Shown piece by piece: positions 26,093 to 35,055 of a DNA stretch of 64,000 nt (positions are counted from its first letter, which is position 1; each line of letters opens with the position of its first letter). Location of the stretch: assembly GCF_003466125.1 (NCBI RefSeq), contig NZ_QSOC01000004.1:124001-188000 (forward strand). Reading direction: 5' to 3'. A program made the translations under genes and the position numbers. This stretch comes from Collinsella sp. TM10-22 (GTDB taxonomy: Bacteria; Actinomycetota; Coriobacteriia; Coriobacteriales; Coriobacteriaceae). Under the pieces are notes generated by a model. It worked only from the letters and a program-made list of their open reading frames with translations. It was not told where the DNA came from and made no database searches.

Positions 26093-27028
26093 CTAGTGCT
26101 CAATCCAGCAGCGTAGCGTCTCGCCAGCCAGAAGATGGCGTAGGTTCTCGGCGGCGATGTCGACCACGTTGTTGAGCGTGGCCTCTAGGTGGAACCAGCC
26201 CGAGATATGCGGCGTGATGAGCATGTTGGGCGCGTCCCACAGGGGGCTTGTCGCGGGCAGCGGCTCGGGATCGGTGACGTCGATCGCGGCGCCGGCAAGG
26301 TGTCCCGACTCAAGGGCGGCGACCAGGTCGTCGGCAACCACAAGGTCACCGCGGCCGCCGTTGGCAAAGAAGGCGCCCGGCTTCATTGCGGCGAAGAACT
26401 CGGCATCCGCAAGACCGCGGGTCTCGGGCGTGCTGGGCATAAAGGATGCGACGATGTCAGCCTCGGCCAGGCGCTCGGGCAGGGCGTCCATGCCGTCCAT
26501 GTCCTCAAACACGATGGGGTAGACGAGTGGATGGCGCTTGATGCCGCGGGCGTGCGCGCCCATACTGCGGCAGAGCGTGGCAAAGTGGCCGCCGATATCG
26601 CCCGCGCCCAGCACCAGCACGTTGGCATTTTTGAGCGAGGTGACCGGGCCCAAGTCCTCCCAGCGATGCTCGCGCTGCAGGTCCTGGTAGCCGGGCAGGC
26701 GCTTCATCATCGACAGCACCATGGCAAACATATGCTCGCTTACGGCCTGACCGTAGGCGCCGATCGAGCAAGACAGCTTGGCGTCAGCCGGCACGGTGCC
26801 GGCGGCAAGGTAGTCGTCATAGCCCGCGGTCTGCAATTGCAACAGCTGGAGATGCTCGCATGCGGTAAGCAAGGCAGGGTCGATGTTGCCCAAGATCACG
26901 TCGGCATCGGCGACCTGCTCGCGCGTGGCGGCGTCGGCGCTCGTGTAGATAAAGTCCTCGCCCGGAGCGCTCGACTCGAGAATTGCGCGATGACGGTCGT
27001 TGACGGGCAGCAAAACTAGGATGTTCAC
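26093..27028 (-). CDS. D-isomer-specific 2-hydroxyacid dehydrogenase
   Basis: A 311-aa NAD(P)-dependent dehydrogenase acting on 2-keto/2-hydroxy acids. The NAD-binding Rossmann motif LGAGDIGG lies near residue 140. NGGRGDLV (substrate Arg), AAIDVTDPEPLP (conserved Asp/Glu) and LITPHISGW with the catalytic His follow. The overall spacing is that of the phosphoglycerate dehydrogenase/hydroxypyruvate reductase superfamily without an ACT domain. The GTG start at 27028 lies behind GGAGAGGA. The substrate cannot be assigned; the N-terminal domain lacks a family-specific marker that I recognise. Confidence 0.88.
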   Translation of the reverse strand: MNILVLLPVNDRHRAILESSAPGEDFIYTSADAATREQVADADVILGNIDPALLTACEHLQLLQLQTAGYDDYLAAGTVPADAKLSCSIGAYGQAVSEHMFAMVLSMMKRLPGYQDLQREHRWEDLGPVTSLKNANVLVLGAGDIGGHFATLCRSMGAHARGIKRHPLVYPIVFEDMDGMDALPERLAEADIVASFMPSTPETRGLADAEFFAAMKPGAFFANGGRGDLVVADDLVAALESGHLAGAAIDVTDPEPLPATSPLWDAPNMLITPHISGWFHLEATLNNVVDIAAENLRHLLAGETLRCWIEH

Positions 27029-27047
27029 AAGCAGTCCTCTCCGCTTG

Positions 27048-27098
27048 ACCTACCAAAAAGGGACAGGTTTATTTTGGCAGGTTTTATCAGGCAAAACG
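27048..27098 (+). repeat. GGGACA-core palindrome R5
   Basis: ACCTACCAAAA AGGGACAGG TTTATTTTGGCAGGT followed by TTTATCAGGCAAAACG. It lies in the intergenic region between map and the dehydrogenase gene. Confidence 0.75.
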
Positions 27099-27160
27099 TT
27101 CAAACGAAACGCCGGATGCATGGACGGTTGCAGGTCCATAGACATCCGGCGTTCGTGTGG

Positions 27161-28048
27161 CTACCAGCTCAGCAGCTCGTAACCGTCCTCGGTCACCACG
27201 AGCTGTACCTCGCATTGAGCCGAATCGCTACCGTCTTTGGTGCGCACGCACCAGCCGTCGCCCTTGCTAATCTTGATGTCGGGCGCTCCGGCATTGACCA
27301 TGGGCTCGATGGTAAAGACCATGCCCGGAGCCATGATGGTGTCCACATCGGGCGCCTCGGTGGTAAAGCCCACAAACGGGTCCTCGTGGAACTCCTTACC
27401 GATTCCGTGTCCGCCGTACTCGCGCACCACGCTAAAGCCGGCGTCCTCGACGGTCTTTTGCACAGCCTCGGCCATCACGGACAGCGGCAGCCACGGCTTG
27501 ACGGCGGCAAGGCCAGCCTCCACGCTGGCGCGGGTGACGTCGACCAGGCGCTGGCGCTCGGCCGAGACCTCGCCGATGCAGAACATACGGCTCGAATCAC
27601 TAAAGTAGCCGTCCAAGATTGTGGAACAGTCCACGTTGATGATGTCGCCCTCGTGCAGCACATCCGCATCGCAGGGGATACCGTGGCAGACGACGTCGTT
27701 GATTGAGGTACACACGCTCTTGGGATAGCCCTCGTAGTTGAGATCGGCTGGCGTGCCACCGTGCTCGACGGTGTAGTCGTAGATCATCTGGTCGATCTGG
27801 TTGGTGGTCATGCCCGCGGCGATGTGTTCGCCTACGTAATCGAGCACACCCACGTTGATGGCGGCCGAGCGCTTGATGCCCTCGATATCGGCGGGAGTCT
27901 TGTAGAGCGTGCGAGGCAGAACCTCCCAGCCCTCTTCCCACAAGCGCTCGAGGCGCTCGTCGAAGGCGCTGTGACATTTCTTATATTTTTTGCCGCTGCC
28001 GCACCAGCAAGCGTCGTTGCGGCCGGGCACGGGTCCATTGTCAAACAT
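27161..28048 (-). CDS. map: Type I methionine aminopeptidase with N-terminal SEC-C zinc motif
   Basis: A 295-aa methionine aminopeptidase that removes the initiator methionine. The N-terminus has a SEC-C zinc-binding motif, CWCGSGKKYKKCH (Cys14, Cys16, Cys25, His26), as in many Firmicutes and Actinobacteria long-form Map proteins. The catalytic domain shows the five metal ligands: Asp in INVDCS, Asp in GYFSDSSR, His in YGGHGIGKEFHE, Glu in TIEPMV, and Glu in AQCEVQLV. The ATG follows AAAGGAAG. It stands alone, not beside secY/infA as in other map genes, so a second copy may exist elsewhere in the genome. Confidence 0.94.
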   Translation of the reverse strand: MFDNGPVPGRNDACWCGSGKKYKKCHSAFDERLERLWEEGWEVLPRTLYKTPADIEGIKRSAAINVGVLDYVGEHIAAGMTTNQIDQMIYDYTVEHGGTPADLNYEGYPKSVCTSINDVVCHGIPCDADVLHEGDIINVDCSTILDGYFSDSSRMFCIGEVSAERQRLVDVTRASVEAGLAAVKPWLPLSVMAEAVQKTVEDAGFSVVREYGGHGIGKEFHEDPFVGFTTEAPDVDTIMAPGMVFTIEPMVNAGAPDIKISKGDGWCVRTKDGSDSAQCEVQLVVTEDGYELLSW

Positions 28049-28164
28049 GGCTAACTTCCTTTCATTTGCAGCTAGTATAGCTCACCCGCAGACCAGCTCA
28101 TTTGGGACGGGGCTTTTTAGCTACCCTGTCAGTTGAGGATGATTTGCTGGCGGGTGGCCGCGCG

Positions 28165-28941
28165 CTAGTAGCTCACCTGGCAGGGAATGCCGAGGGCGCG
28201 CACGCGTGCGGCGATCGTGTCGAGTACCTCGGGCGCCGCTTTGGCAAGGCCGGCGACCGGTGTTTCGCGCGCCACCGTGTAGATGGTCGCCTCCTGCGGG
28301 CGAATGCGTTCGAGCGCCGCGAGCCAAGGGCCGACATACGCTTCGCTGGTATTATCGAGGGGCTTGCCCCGGTATTCGCCGCTCAAAAAGATCGTCTGGA
28401 TAATAACGTGACCGTCAAAGCTCGCGAACGTCTCGATCTGGTGCTCGACGTCGTAGGGGCCAACAGGCTGGTCGAGCAGCTGGATAAATGTCGGGTCGAC
28501 GGTATCGAGCTTGAGGATGTTGTCGTCGACCATCATGAGCGCATCGTGCACCTCGGGGCGATCGGTACGCGTGCCGTTGGAGAGCACGGCGATCTTGGAG
28601 TTCGGGGCAAGCTCGTCGCGCAGCGCGACGGCGCCGGCGATGGCCTGCGGAAACTCCGGTGCGGCGGTGGGCTCGCCGTTGCCTGCGAAGGTGATCACAT
28701 CGGGGAGCTCGCCCTCGGCTGCCATCTCGCGCAGCTTTGCCTCGAGCGCGTCGAGTACCACGGCAGCTGTGTTGTACGGCTCATGGCAGGGGCGCTCGGC
28801 GTTGAGGCCGTTCTCGCAGTAGATGCAGTCAAACGTACAGATCTTGCCCGATGCCGGCATCATGTTGACACCGAGAGAAAGGCCCAGACGGCGGCTGCGC
28901 ACCGGTCCAAAGATGGGGCTGGCATTTAAAAACGTAGACAT
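28165..28941 (-). CDS. Radical SAM protein (COG0731-like)
   Basis: A 258-aa radical SAM enzyme. The cluster-binding motif CTFDCIYC gives Cys35, Cys39 and Cys42 (C-x3-C-x2-C), preceded by GVNMMPASGK. PDVITFAGNGEPTAAPEFP is the SAM-binding GGEP-like stretch. The architecture is that of the COG0731 group (relatives of TYW1-type Fe-S oxidoreductases), whose bacterial members are mostly uncharacterised. The frame extends to 29082, but the ATG at 28941 lies 9 bases after AAGGAG and starts at conserved sequence (FGPVRSRRLGLSLG). It lies upstream of map on the same strand, 116 bp apart. Confidence 0.85.
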   Translation of the reverse strand: MSTFLNASPIFGPVRSRRLGLSLGVNMMPASGKICTFDCIYCENGLNAERPCHEPYNTAAVVLDALEAKLREMAAEGELPDVITFAGNGEPTAAPEFPQAIAGAVALRDELAPNSKIAVLSNGTRTDRPEVHDALMMVDDNILKLDTVDPTFIQLLDQPVGPYDVEHQIETFASFDGHVIIQTIFLSGEYRGKPLDNTSEAYVGPWLAALERIRPQEATIYTVARETPVAGLAKAAPEVLDTIAARVRALGIPCQVSY

Positions 28942-29103
28942 AGGCATATGCTCCTTGGGACAGTTGTGCCTAAGCATAGCATCGGCGCCAAAGTCTGGTT
29001 TGGCTTGTGCTCTTAGGTTTCGTTTTTTCATTCTGCCCTCGATGCCTGCGATATGAAAGGTTTCGGGTCGGGTACAGTTCATGTGTTAACAAGGCACAAG
29101 ACG

Positions 29104-29913
29104 ATGGGGCATAACATGGATTTTACGGTCGAGAATGCGGGCACCACGATTGCCTGTCGCGAGTTTGCCGAGTCGGGCGTGCCGTCGGATGCGCCTGCCT
29201 TGATATGCGTGCACGGTGCCTGCGTCGATGGCACATTTTTTGAGGGCATCGCCCGCGAGCTCAGCGAAGTGTGCCGCGTAGTTGCCTACGACCGCCGCGG
29301 CTGCGGCGAGAGCGGCGACGCCGCGGACGGGCGCTACGACCTCGCCGCCCAGGCCGACGACCTGCAGGCCGTCATCGAGCATATCGGCGCTCCGGCAAAC
29401 GTGCTCGCGCACAGTGCCGGTACGCTGGTGACCCTGGAGCTTCTCCGTACAAACCCGACCATTGTCTCGCGTGCGATTCTGCATGAACCCGCCGTGACAA
29501 ACGAAGGCGCCGGCCTGGGTGCGGCACCGGTTTTACTCGAGATGATTGCTGCGGGAAAGGTCTCGAGGGCGCTAAGGGCCTTCCTGGGCGCCATCGGCGA
29601 TTCGGACCCTCAAGCCCCCAAGTTAACCGAGGCAGAAGCCAAGCATGCCCTGCGCAACGGCCGCAGTTTCATGGCAAACGAATACGAGATCACTATGACC
29701 TGCGTTCCCGATTGGGATGGCGTCCGCGCCTCGAAAACGGTGGCCGCCGTGTTTCTGGGCGAGCTCTCGATTGGCACGCCCCGCGAGGCGGGCACGAGAA
29801 CGGCGGCTGAGCTTTTGAATTGTCCGCTCGTAGTAGTTCCCGGCGCGCACAACGGGCTGCGCGATCGCCCGACAGCGGCCGCCCAGGCTGTCCGCGGCAT
29901 CTTGGGGCTCTAG
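29104..29913 (+). CDS. Alpha/beta hydrolase
   Basis: A 269-aa alpha/beta-hydrolase-fold protein. The oxyanion motif VHGACVDG comes first, then the nucleophile elbow AHSAG (Ser104), and the catalytic His in PGAHNGLRD near the C-terminus. YDRRGCGES is the strand-4 motif of this superfamily. The substrate (ester, peroxide or lactone) cannot be determined. The start is uncertain: ATG 29104 or ATG 29116 are both plausible. It is divergent from the radical SAM gene and ends 43 bp before the damaged GGDEF locus. Confidence 0.8.
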   Translation: MGHNMDFTVENAGTTIACREFAESGVPSDAPALICVHGACVDGTFFEGIARELSEVCRVVAYDRRGCGESGDAADGRYDLAAQADDLQAVIEHIGAPANVLAHSAGTLVTLELLRTNPTIVSRAILHEPAVTNEGAGLGAAPVLLEMIAAGKVSRALRAFLGAIGDSDPQAPKLTEAEAKHALRNGRSFMANEYEITMTCVPDWDGVRASKTVAAVFLGELSIGTPREAGTRTAAELLNCPLVVVPGAHNGLRDRPTAAAQAVRGILGL

Positions 29914-29956
29914 CGGCCGAATCATCAAACGGGCTTCTTTCGTAGACGTTTCGGCT

Positions 29957-30388
29957 GTGTTAACAAGGGTGCTCAAAACCCAACGTCTGCGGCTTCAGCC
30001 CTACCCCGTGGTGCGTTTGCTGTCGGCCGACCAGATTAAGGGCGATCCCAACTGCCTGCTCGCCGGCGATCGGTGTCCCTGTCTGCGCCAGTCAGGTCTG
30101 GAGGTCTTGGCAGGCTCCGATGAGGTGTCGGAACGGCTGCTCAACGATGGCGTTGAGTACCGCGCTCGCCTGCGCCCTCTGAAGGTCGAGGGCGAGCCTC
30201 ACGTCCTGCTGATGGTGCGTCCGATTGATGGACAGGAGGCCGCAGAGGAGGACCTTGTCTACATCGACGTGCTGACGAGCGTGCGCAATCGCCGATATTA
30301 TGAGGAAAAGCTTCGCAGCGCCCGCACGCAGGCCGGTGTGGCGATGAGCTGTCGCTCGTGCTGCTGGACATTGTCATGCCGGGCATGA
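29957..30388 (+). pseudogene. Truncated GGDEF (diguanylate cyclase-like) gene, 5' fragment
   Basis: The 143-codon frame gives a PAS-like region with a Cys-rich stretch (LLAGDRCPCLRQSGLEVL) and then the first 30 residues of a GGDEF domain (YIDVLTSVRNRRYYEEKL). After RTQAGVAM it turns into out-of-frame sequence and stops within 12 codons. The GGDEF signature itself, with the active site, is missing. In the adjacent +2 frame the sequence continues immediately as the second half of a receiver domain. The frame is also open upstream of the GTG at 29957, so the true start is uncertain. This is best read as the 5' remnant left by an internal deletion. Confidence 0.65.
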
Positions 30389-31281
30389 ACGGCTTTGAGG
30401 TGTTGGGCGATCTGTCGCGCCGGTCGATTATTGACAATCTGCCTGTCATCATGATCTCGAGCGAAGATTCCGACGATGTGGTGCTGCGCGCGTACGAGCT
30501 GGGTGCTTCGGACTATATCAACCGCCCGTTTGACTCCCGTGTCGTGCGCCGCCGTGTAAGCAACACCATCCGCCTGTACGCCAAACAGCGTCGTCTGACG
30601 AGCCTGCTGTCCCAACAGTACAACGAGCGCGTCAAGAACAGCCGCATGCTCATCGACATCATGGCCGGCGTCATGGAGCTTCGCAATGGCGAGAGCGGCA
30701 GGCACGTTACGAACATCAAGAAGCTGACCGAGCTACTGCTTGGCTGCCTGGTCCACCGTAGCGACAACATCTCCCTCGACAACGAGGAGCGCTCCACGAT
30801 TGCCTTGGCTTCGGCGCTGCACGATATCGGCAAGATGTCGATTGACGATGCGATTCTCAACAAGCCCGGGCGCCTCACGCCCGAGGAGTTCGAGATTATG
30901 AAGACGCATACCACGATCGGCGCCGACATGCTGCATGAGCTGGGCCGCCATCACGCCGGCAATGCGCTTATGGAATATGCGTACCAGATTGCGCGTTGGC
31001 ACCACGAGCGCTGGGACGGCAAGGGTTATCCCGACGGCCTTAAGGGCGACGATATCCCCATCGCCGCACAGGTGGTTTCGGTGGCCGACGTGTACGATGC
31101 GCTGACGAGCGTTCGCGTGTACAAGGATGCCATCCCGCACGAGGAGGCGATCCAGATGATCCTGGACGGTAAGTGCGGCACCTTTAACCCGCTGCTGCTG
31201 GACTGTCTGCTCGAGGTGCAAGACCGTATTGCCGAGACGTTGGCACGCCCCGCCGACGTTGTCGCGTTTCCCACGATTTAG
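30358..31281 (+). CDS. Truncated receiver plus HD-GYP domain protein (c-di-GMP phosphodiesterase-like)
   Basis: The frame of 307 codons opens inside a response-regulator receiver domain: LVLLDIVMPGMNGFEV carries the phosphoacceptor Asp, and a later ISSEDS...ASDYINRPF region is complete. The first 45-50 residues, with the acidic pocket, are missing. A complete HD-GYP domain follows: ALHDIGK, HHERWDGKGYPDGL, VADVYDALTS. HD-GYP proteins hydrolyse cyclic-di-GMP. There is no ribosome binding site in front of the nominal GTG (30358), so whether it is translated is doubtful. The Hpt gene follows 23 bp later and is intact, so the locus probably encoded a phosphorelay. Confidence 0.7.
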   Translation: MLLDIVMPGMNGFEVLGDLSRRSIIDNLPVIMISSEDSDDVVLRAYELGASDYINRPFDSRVVRRRVSNTIRLYAKQRRLTSLLSQQYNERVKNSRMLIDIMAGVMELRNGESGRHVTNIKKLTELLLGCLVHRSDNISLDNEERSTIALASALHDIGKMSIDDAILNKPGRLTPEEFEIMKTHTTIGADMLHELGRHHAGNALMEYAYQIARWHHERWDGKGYPDGLKGDDIPIAAQVVSVADVYDALTSVRVYKDAIPHEEAIQMILDGKCGTFNPLLLDCLLEVQDRIAETLARPADVVAFPTI

Positions 31282-31304
31282 TTTGACCAAAGGAGTTTCA
31301 ATCC

Positions 31305-31661
31305 ATGATTTCCATGCGTGAGGCGTATAAGAAGATCGGCGCTAATTATGATGACGCGTGCGCTCGGCTGATGGGCGAGGAAATGCTTGCCCGCTTTGCC
31401 CTCAAGTTTTTGGATGACGAGAGCATGGACAAGCTGGAGGCCGCCATGGCGGCAGGAGACGCCGAAGGTGCGTTTATGGCAGCGCATACGCTCAAGGGCG
31501 TGAGCCAGAACCTGGGATTCGATAATCTGTATGAGCCGGCGGTCGTGGTGACCGAGGCGCTGCGCGGCGCCGATGCCGTTGACGGCGCTCGCGAGGGAAT
31601 GCATGCGCTGCAGCAGCAATATACAGCTACGATGTCGGCCTTACGCGAGGCGGCTGAATAA
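31305..31661 (+). CDS. Hpt domain phosphotransfer protein
   Basis: A 118-aa single-domain histidine phosphotransfer protein. AAHTLKGVSQNLGF contains the phosphorylated histidine and the conserved Lys-Gly, within a four-helix bundle. It normally relays phosphate between a hybrid kinase and a receiver. The ATG lies 10 bases after AAGGAG. It follows the receiver/HD-GYP gene by 23 bp in the same operon, so its partner was probably that receiver. A bidirectional terminator lies 42 bp downstream. Confidence 0.88.
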   Translation: MISMREAYKKIGANYDDACARLMGEEMLARFALKFLDDESMDKLEAAMAAGDAEGAFMAAHTLKGVSQNLGFDNLYEPAVVVTEALRGADAVDGAREGMHALQQQYTATMSALREAAE

Positions 31662-31702
31662 GAGCTTGCGAGCTTTGATGCGCGCCGGATGCATATAGGC
31701 AA

Positions 31703-31743
31703 AAGGGCGCCCCGTCGGACCATGTGGCCGGCGGGGCGCCCTT
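31703..31743. terminator. Bidirectional intrinsic terminator
   Basis: A 16-bp GC stem, AAGGGCGCCCCGTCGG paired with CCGGCGGGGCGCCCTT, is flanked by AAAA on the left and ATTTGTT on the right. It lies between the convergent Hpt and amidotransferase-like genes. Confidence 0.75.
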
Positions 31744-31764
31744 ATTTGTTGTGCTGTCCGTGAA

Positions 31765-32574
31765 CTAACGGGCCTGCTTAACCTTTGCCGCTGCCTCGAC
31801 AAACGACTTCCACAGGTTAAAGTCGGTCTCGAGCGTCTGCCAGGTGTACTCGGGATGCCATTGCACGCCTAGGCAGAACGGCTGGCCCTCGACCTCGATG
31901 CACTCGGGTACGCCGTCGGTTGCCTTGGCGACCAAGCGCGTGCTTTTACCCAGACGATCGACGCAGCAGTGGTGTGCGGAGTTGGTCTGGATCAACCTGT
32001 GCCCGCCAACCGCGCGCTCCAGCAGCGAGCCCGGCACGACCTCGACAGGATGCACAGGGTCGTTGAGCACGTGGGTATGGCGCCACTGCGTGCGGCCCTC
32101 GCGCGCGCCCAGGCTCGGCACGTCCATGCACAGGGTGCCGCCGGTGGCGACATTGAGCAGCTGCGTGCCTCGGCAGGTGGTAAAGAGCGGCTTCTTGGCG
32201 CGAAGCACCTCGTTAACCAGCTTAAACTCAAAACGGTCGCGAATCTCGCAGCACAGCGTGGGGTCGTAAGGACGCTCGTCGCCCCAGCGTTTGGGGTTGA
32301 CGTCCGGGCCGCCAGGAATGGCAATGCCGTCGGCGATTTCCACGTAATGACGGATAACATCGATGTCTTCGGTAATAGACATCTGCAGCGGCAGGCCACC
32401 GGCGGCAAGGATGGCATCGACAAAGACACTTGCGATTTCCTCGTTGGGGGAGAGCGTTTCGCTTAAAAACGGCTTCGCCTCTTCCCAGCGCGGCGCGACG
32501 AGGATGAGCGGGCGGTCGGCGGGATCGACGTCGACGTGCGGGGTGTATGACGATGAAGTGCGAGTTCCGATCAT
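31765..32574 (-). CDS. Gamma-glutamyl-gamma-aminobutyrate hydrolase family protein (class I GATase)
   Basis: A 269-aa class I glutamine amidotransferase-like hydrolase of the PuuD family. The nucleophile elbow TTCRGTQLLN has Cys134, and GVQWHPEY supplies the His-Glu pair. DGIAIPGGPDVNP is the oxyanion region. Known members cleave gamma-glutamyl amides. The frame is open upstream to 32763, but the ATG at 32574 begins conserved sequence. It is the last gene of the amino-acid ABC operon, 52 bp after the ATPase gene, which suggests that imported gamma-glutamyl compounds or glutamate derivatives are hydrolysed inside the cell. Confidence 0.85.
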   Translation of the reverse strand: MIGTRTSSSYTPHVDVDPADRPLILVAPRWEEAKPFLSETLSPNEEIASVFVDAILAAGGLPLQMSITEDIDVIRHYVEIADGIAIPGGPDVNPKRWGDERPYDPTLCCEIRDRFEFKLVNEVLRAKKPLFTTCRGTQLLNVATGGTLCMDVPSLGAREGRTQWRHTHVLNDPVHPVEVVPGSLLERAVGGHRLIQTNSAHHCCVDRLGKSTRLVAKATDGVPECIEVEGQPFCLGVQWHPEYTWQTLETDFNLWKSFVEAAAKVKQAR

Positions 32575-32626
32575 AGGTGTTGCTTTCGAGTTTGGATGGT
32601 CATGGCGAGCAGATATGGCAATTGGG

Positions 32627-33391
32627 CTAGTGGCCCTTGATGGAGTTGAGGAAGTCCTGGGCGCGCTTGGTCTGGGGGTGGTCGAAGAACTCGTCGGGCG
32701 TGCCGGTTTCCACGATCTGACCGTCGGCCATAAACACGACGCGGTCGGCCACGCGGCGGGCAAAGTTCATCTCATGCGTAATCACGATCATCGTCATGCC
32801 CTGTTGGGCCAGGCGAACCATGACCTCGAGCACCTCGTTGATCATCTCGGGGTCAAGGGCGCTCGTGGGCTCGTCGAAGAGCATGGCCTTGGGCTGCATG
32901 GCAAGCGAACGGGCGATGGCGACGCGCTGCTGCTGACCGCCCGAGAGCTGTGCGGGCACCTTATCGGCCTGCTCCGCAACGCCTACGCGACTCAACAGGT
33001 CCATGGCGCGCTCGCGAGCCTCATCCTTGGAGATGCCCAGCACGTCGACCGGTCCCAGCATGACGTTTTGCAGCACCGTCATATGTGCGAACAGGTTGAA
33101 CTGCTGAAACACCATGCCCAGCTCGGCGCGCATGCGGGCAAGATCCTTGCCTTCCTGCGGCAGGGGCTCGCCCTCGATGAGGATCTCGCCTGAGTCGATG
33201 GTTTCCAGGCGGTTGATGGTTCGGCACATGGTCGACTTGCCCGAGCCCGAGGGACCGATCACCACGACGACCTCGCCGCGGTCGACCGAGAGGTTGATGT
33301 CGTTGAGGACGTGCAGATCGCCATAGTGCTTATCGACGTGCCTGAGCTCAATCAACGGCCGGTTGTCGGTAGTAGAAGTGCTCTGTGCCAT
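32627..33391 (-). CDS. Polar amino-acid ABC transporter ATP-binding protein (GlnQ type)
   Basis: A 254-aa ATPase subunit. Walker A GPSGSGKST is at residues 46-54, the signature LSGGQQQRVAIARSLA in the middle, and Walker B AMLFDEPTSALD after it, followed by the H-loop IVITHEM. The sequence is typical of the GlnQ/HisP subfamily that powers uptake of glutamate, glutamine, histidine or related amino acids. It follows the two permease genes at 36 bp. The operon order is binding protein, permease, permease, ATPase, hydrolase. Confidence 0.93.
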   Translation of the reverse strand: MAQSTSTTDNRPLIELRHVDKHYGDLHVLNDINLSVDRGEVVVVIGPSGSGKSTMCRTINRLETIDSGEILIEGEPLPQEGKDLARMRAELGMVFQQFNLFAHMTVLQNVMLGPVDVLGISKDEARERAMDLLSRVGVAEQADKVPAQLSGGQQQRVAIARSLAMQPKAMLFDEPTSALDPEMINEVLEVMVRLAQQGMTMIVITHEMNFARRVADRVVFMADGQIVETGTPDEFFDHPQTKRAQDFLNSIKGH

Positions 33392-33427
33392 GATGCTCGG
33401 CTCCTTATGACTCGAAATGGTAAATCG

Positions 33428-34261
33428 TTAGCGGATGATGGTCGCGCCGGTCTTGTGCGAAACGTAGACAGCGGCCTTGTTGATCGCGACGTTGATGAGG
33501 ATATAGATGACCGCGATCACCAGGTAAACCGATACGAGTGCATCGTAGTTGGTAATGAGCACGCGGGCATTTTGCATGAGGTCGGGGTAGCTCACCACAT
33601 AGGCGACGGTGGTGTCTTTGACGACGACCACAAGCTGTGAAATCAACGACGGGATGATAAATCGAATAGCCTGCGGCAGCACGATTTTAAAGGTGATTTT
33701 AGCTTTGGAGAGACCGAGCGCCTGGGCAGCCTCGACCTGGCCGCGCGGCACGGCGTTGACGCCGGCGCGGAAGATCTCGGCAAGCACGCCGGCCGCAGCG
33801 AGCGCGACGGGAAGTGTGAGCATCCAAAACGACGGCAGCGCAATCTTGTACTGGGGCAGCACCAAAAAGAAGAAGTAGATGAACAGCAGGCTCGGCACGC
33901 CACGGAAGAAATCGGTGAGCACGCGGCAGACCAGCTGCAGTGGCTTAATGTCGCTGGTGCGGCCGAGCATAAGGGCTAAGCCCAGTACCAGCGCAATGAC
34001 ACCGGCGGTGAGTGCGACTTTAACGGTGCCCTCAAAACCGGCAAGCAGGAACTTCCAGGTGGTGAGGTGCGTAAAGAAGTACCAGTAATGGACCGAAAGC
34101 TGGCCGGTCACATAAAAGCGCTGCAGTACCAGAGCGATGAGCGCGGCCACGGCAACAAGTGAGATGGCGGTGCCGACGCGAATCTTGGCGCGCATCTTGG
34201 GGCCGGGAGCCTCGTAGAGCGCATCGCGCATGGTGAGCGCGGAGGTGGAGTGCTTGCTCAT
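33428..34261 (-). CDS. Polar amino-acid ABC transporter permease 2
   Basis: A 277-aa HisM/GlnP-type permease with about five membrane helices (first at AISLVAVAALIALVL). The EAA-loop region (AGVNAVPRGQVEAAQALGLS) contacts the ATPase. An N-terminal cytoplasmic extension of some 25 residues precedes the first helix. The start codon overlaps the stop of the preceding permease by 4 bp (ATGA), indicating translational coupling. The two permeases are likely a heterodimer. Confidence 0.92.
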   Translation of the reverse strand: MSKHSTSALTMRDALYEAPGPKMRAKIRVGTAISLVAVAALIALVLQRFYVTGQLSVHYWYFFTHLTTWKFLLAGFEGTVKVALTAGVIALVLGLALMLGRTSDIKPLQLVCRVLTDFFRGVPSLLFIYFFFLVLPQYKIALPSFWMLTLPVALAAAGVLAEIFRAGVNAVPRGQVEAAQALGLSKAKITFKIVLPQAIRFIIPSLISQLVVVVKDTTVAYVVSYPDLMQNARVLITNYDALVSVYLVIAVIYILINVAINKAAVYVSHKTGATIIR

Positions 34262-34917
34262 CGGAGGATCCTCACCCTCTTATCGATATAGTTGCCAATG
34301 TGGCTCACCACAAAGGCCGTGCCCAGGTAGCCGAGCGCCGAGATAAAGAACGCGGCGACGCCGCCGAGCGAGCGCGTGTTGATGTAGCTCACCACGCCGG
34401 TGAGCTCCTGCGGTTTAAGCGGCACCTGACTGCCGAGCGCGGTGGTGAGCATGACGGCGATAAAGAGGTTGGTCATGGGCAGCACGCTCGAGCGCAGTGC
34501 CTGCGGAATCACGATCTTGGCGAGGATGCGGTTGAAGCTCATGCCCAGCGAGCGGGCGGCTTCCACCTGGCCGACGCCGACGGTGTTGATGCCGCTCATA
34601 AAGTTCTCGGAGCCAAAGGCCGAGCCCAGCAACACCGTGGCGACGATAACGCAGGTGCGGTAGGGCAGGACGACCTTGAGCGGCGGCAGCGCATAGACGA
34701 CGATGATGAGCAGCGCGATGCCGGGAATGTTACGGAAGACCTGAACATACAGGTCGCCCAAGACGCGCAGCGGCTTGAGCGGCGACACGCGCATCACGGT
34801 GACGGCAACGGCCAGCACCATGGCGATGGCAAACGACTCAAGCGTCATGCTCCAGGTTGCTAGCAGCGCGTCGATATAGTTCTGGCCATAGAGCGACCAG
34901 AGCTCAGAGAGACTCAT
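34258..34917 (-). CDS. Polar amino-acid ABC transporter permease 1
   Basis: A 219-aa HisQ/GlnP-type permease with five hydrophobic helices. The EAA motif is visible as GINTVGVGQVEAARSLGMS. An ATG after GGGAGG starts the gene. It lies 138 bp downstream of the binding-protein gene, and the next permease overlaps it by 4 bp. The gap between binding protein and permease contains no gene. Confidence 0.92.
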   Translation of the reverse strand: MSLSELWSLYGQNYIDALLATWSMTLESFAIAMVLAVAVTVMRVSPLKPLRVLGDLYVQVFRNIPGIALLIIVVYALPPLKVVLPYRTCVIVATVLLGSAFGSENFMSGINTVGVGQVEAARSLGMSFNRILAKIVIPQALRSSVLPMTNLFIAVMLTTALGSQVPLKPQELTGVVSYINTRSLGGVAAFFISALGYLGTAFVVSHIGNYIDKRVRILR

Positions 34918-35055
34918 GCGGACCTCCCGCCGATAAGGAAAGGGGCTCCCGCGTGTACGGGAGCCCCGACAACTCAGTGAGGAAACAGTTTAGCGCAATA
35001 AAGCGCACCGTGCGTTTCCGTATGGTTTCGTTGCGGCCGTTACTAGGCGCGTTGC

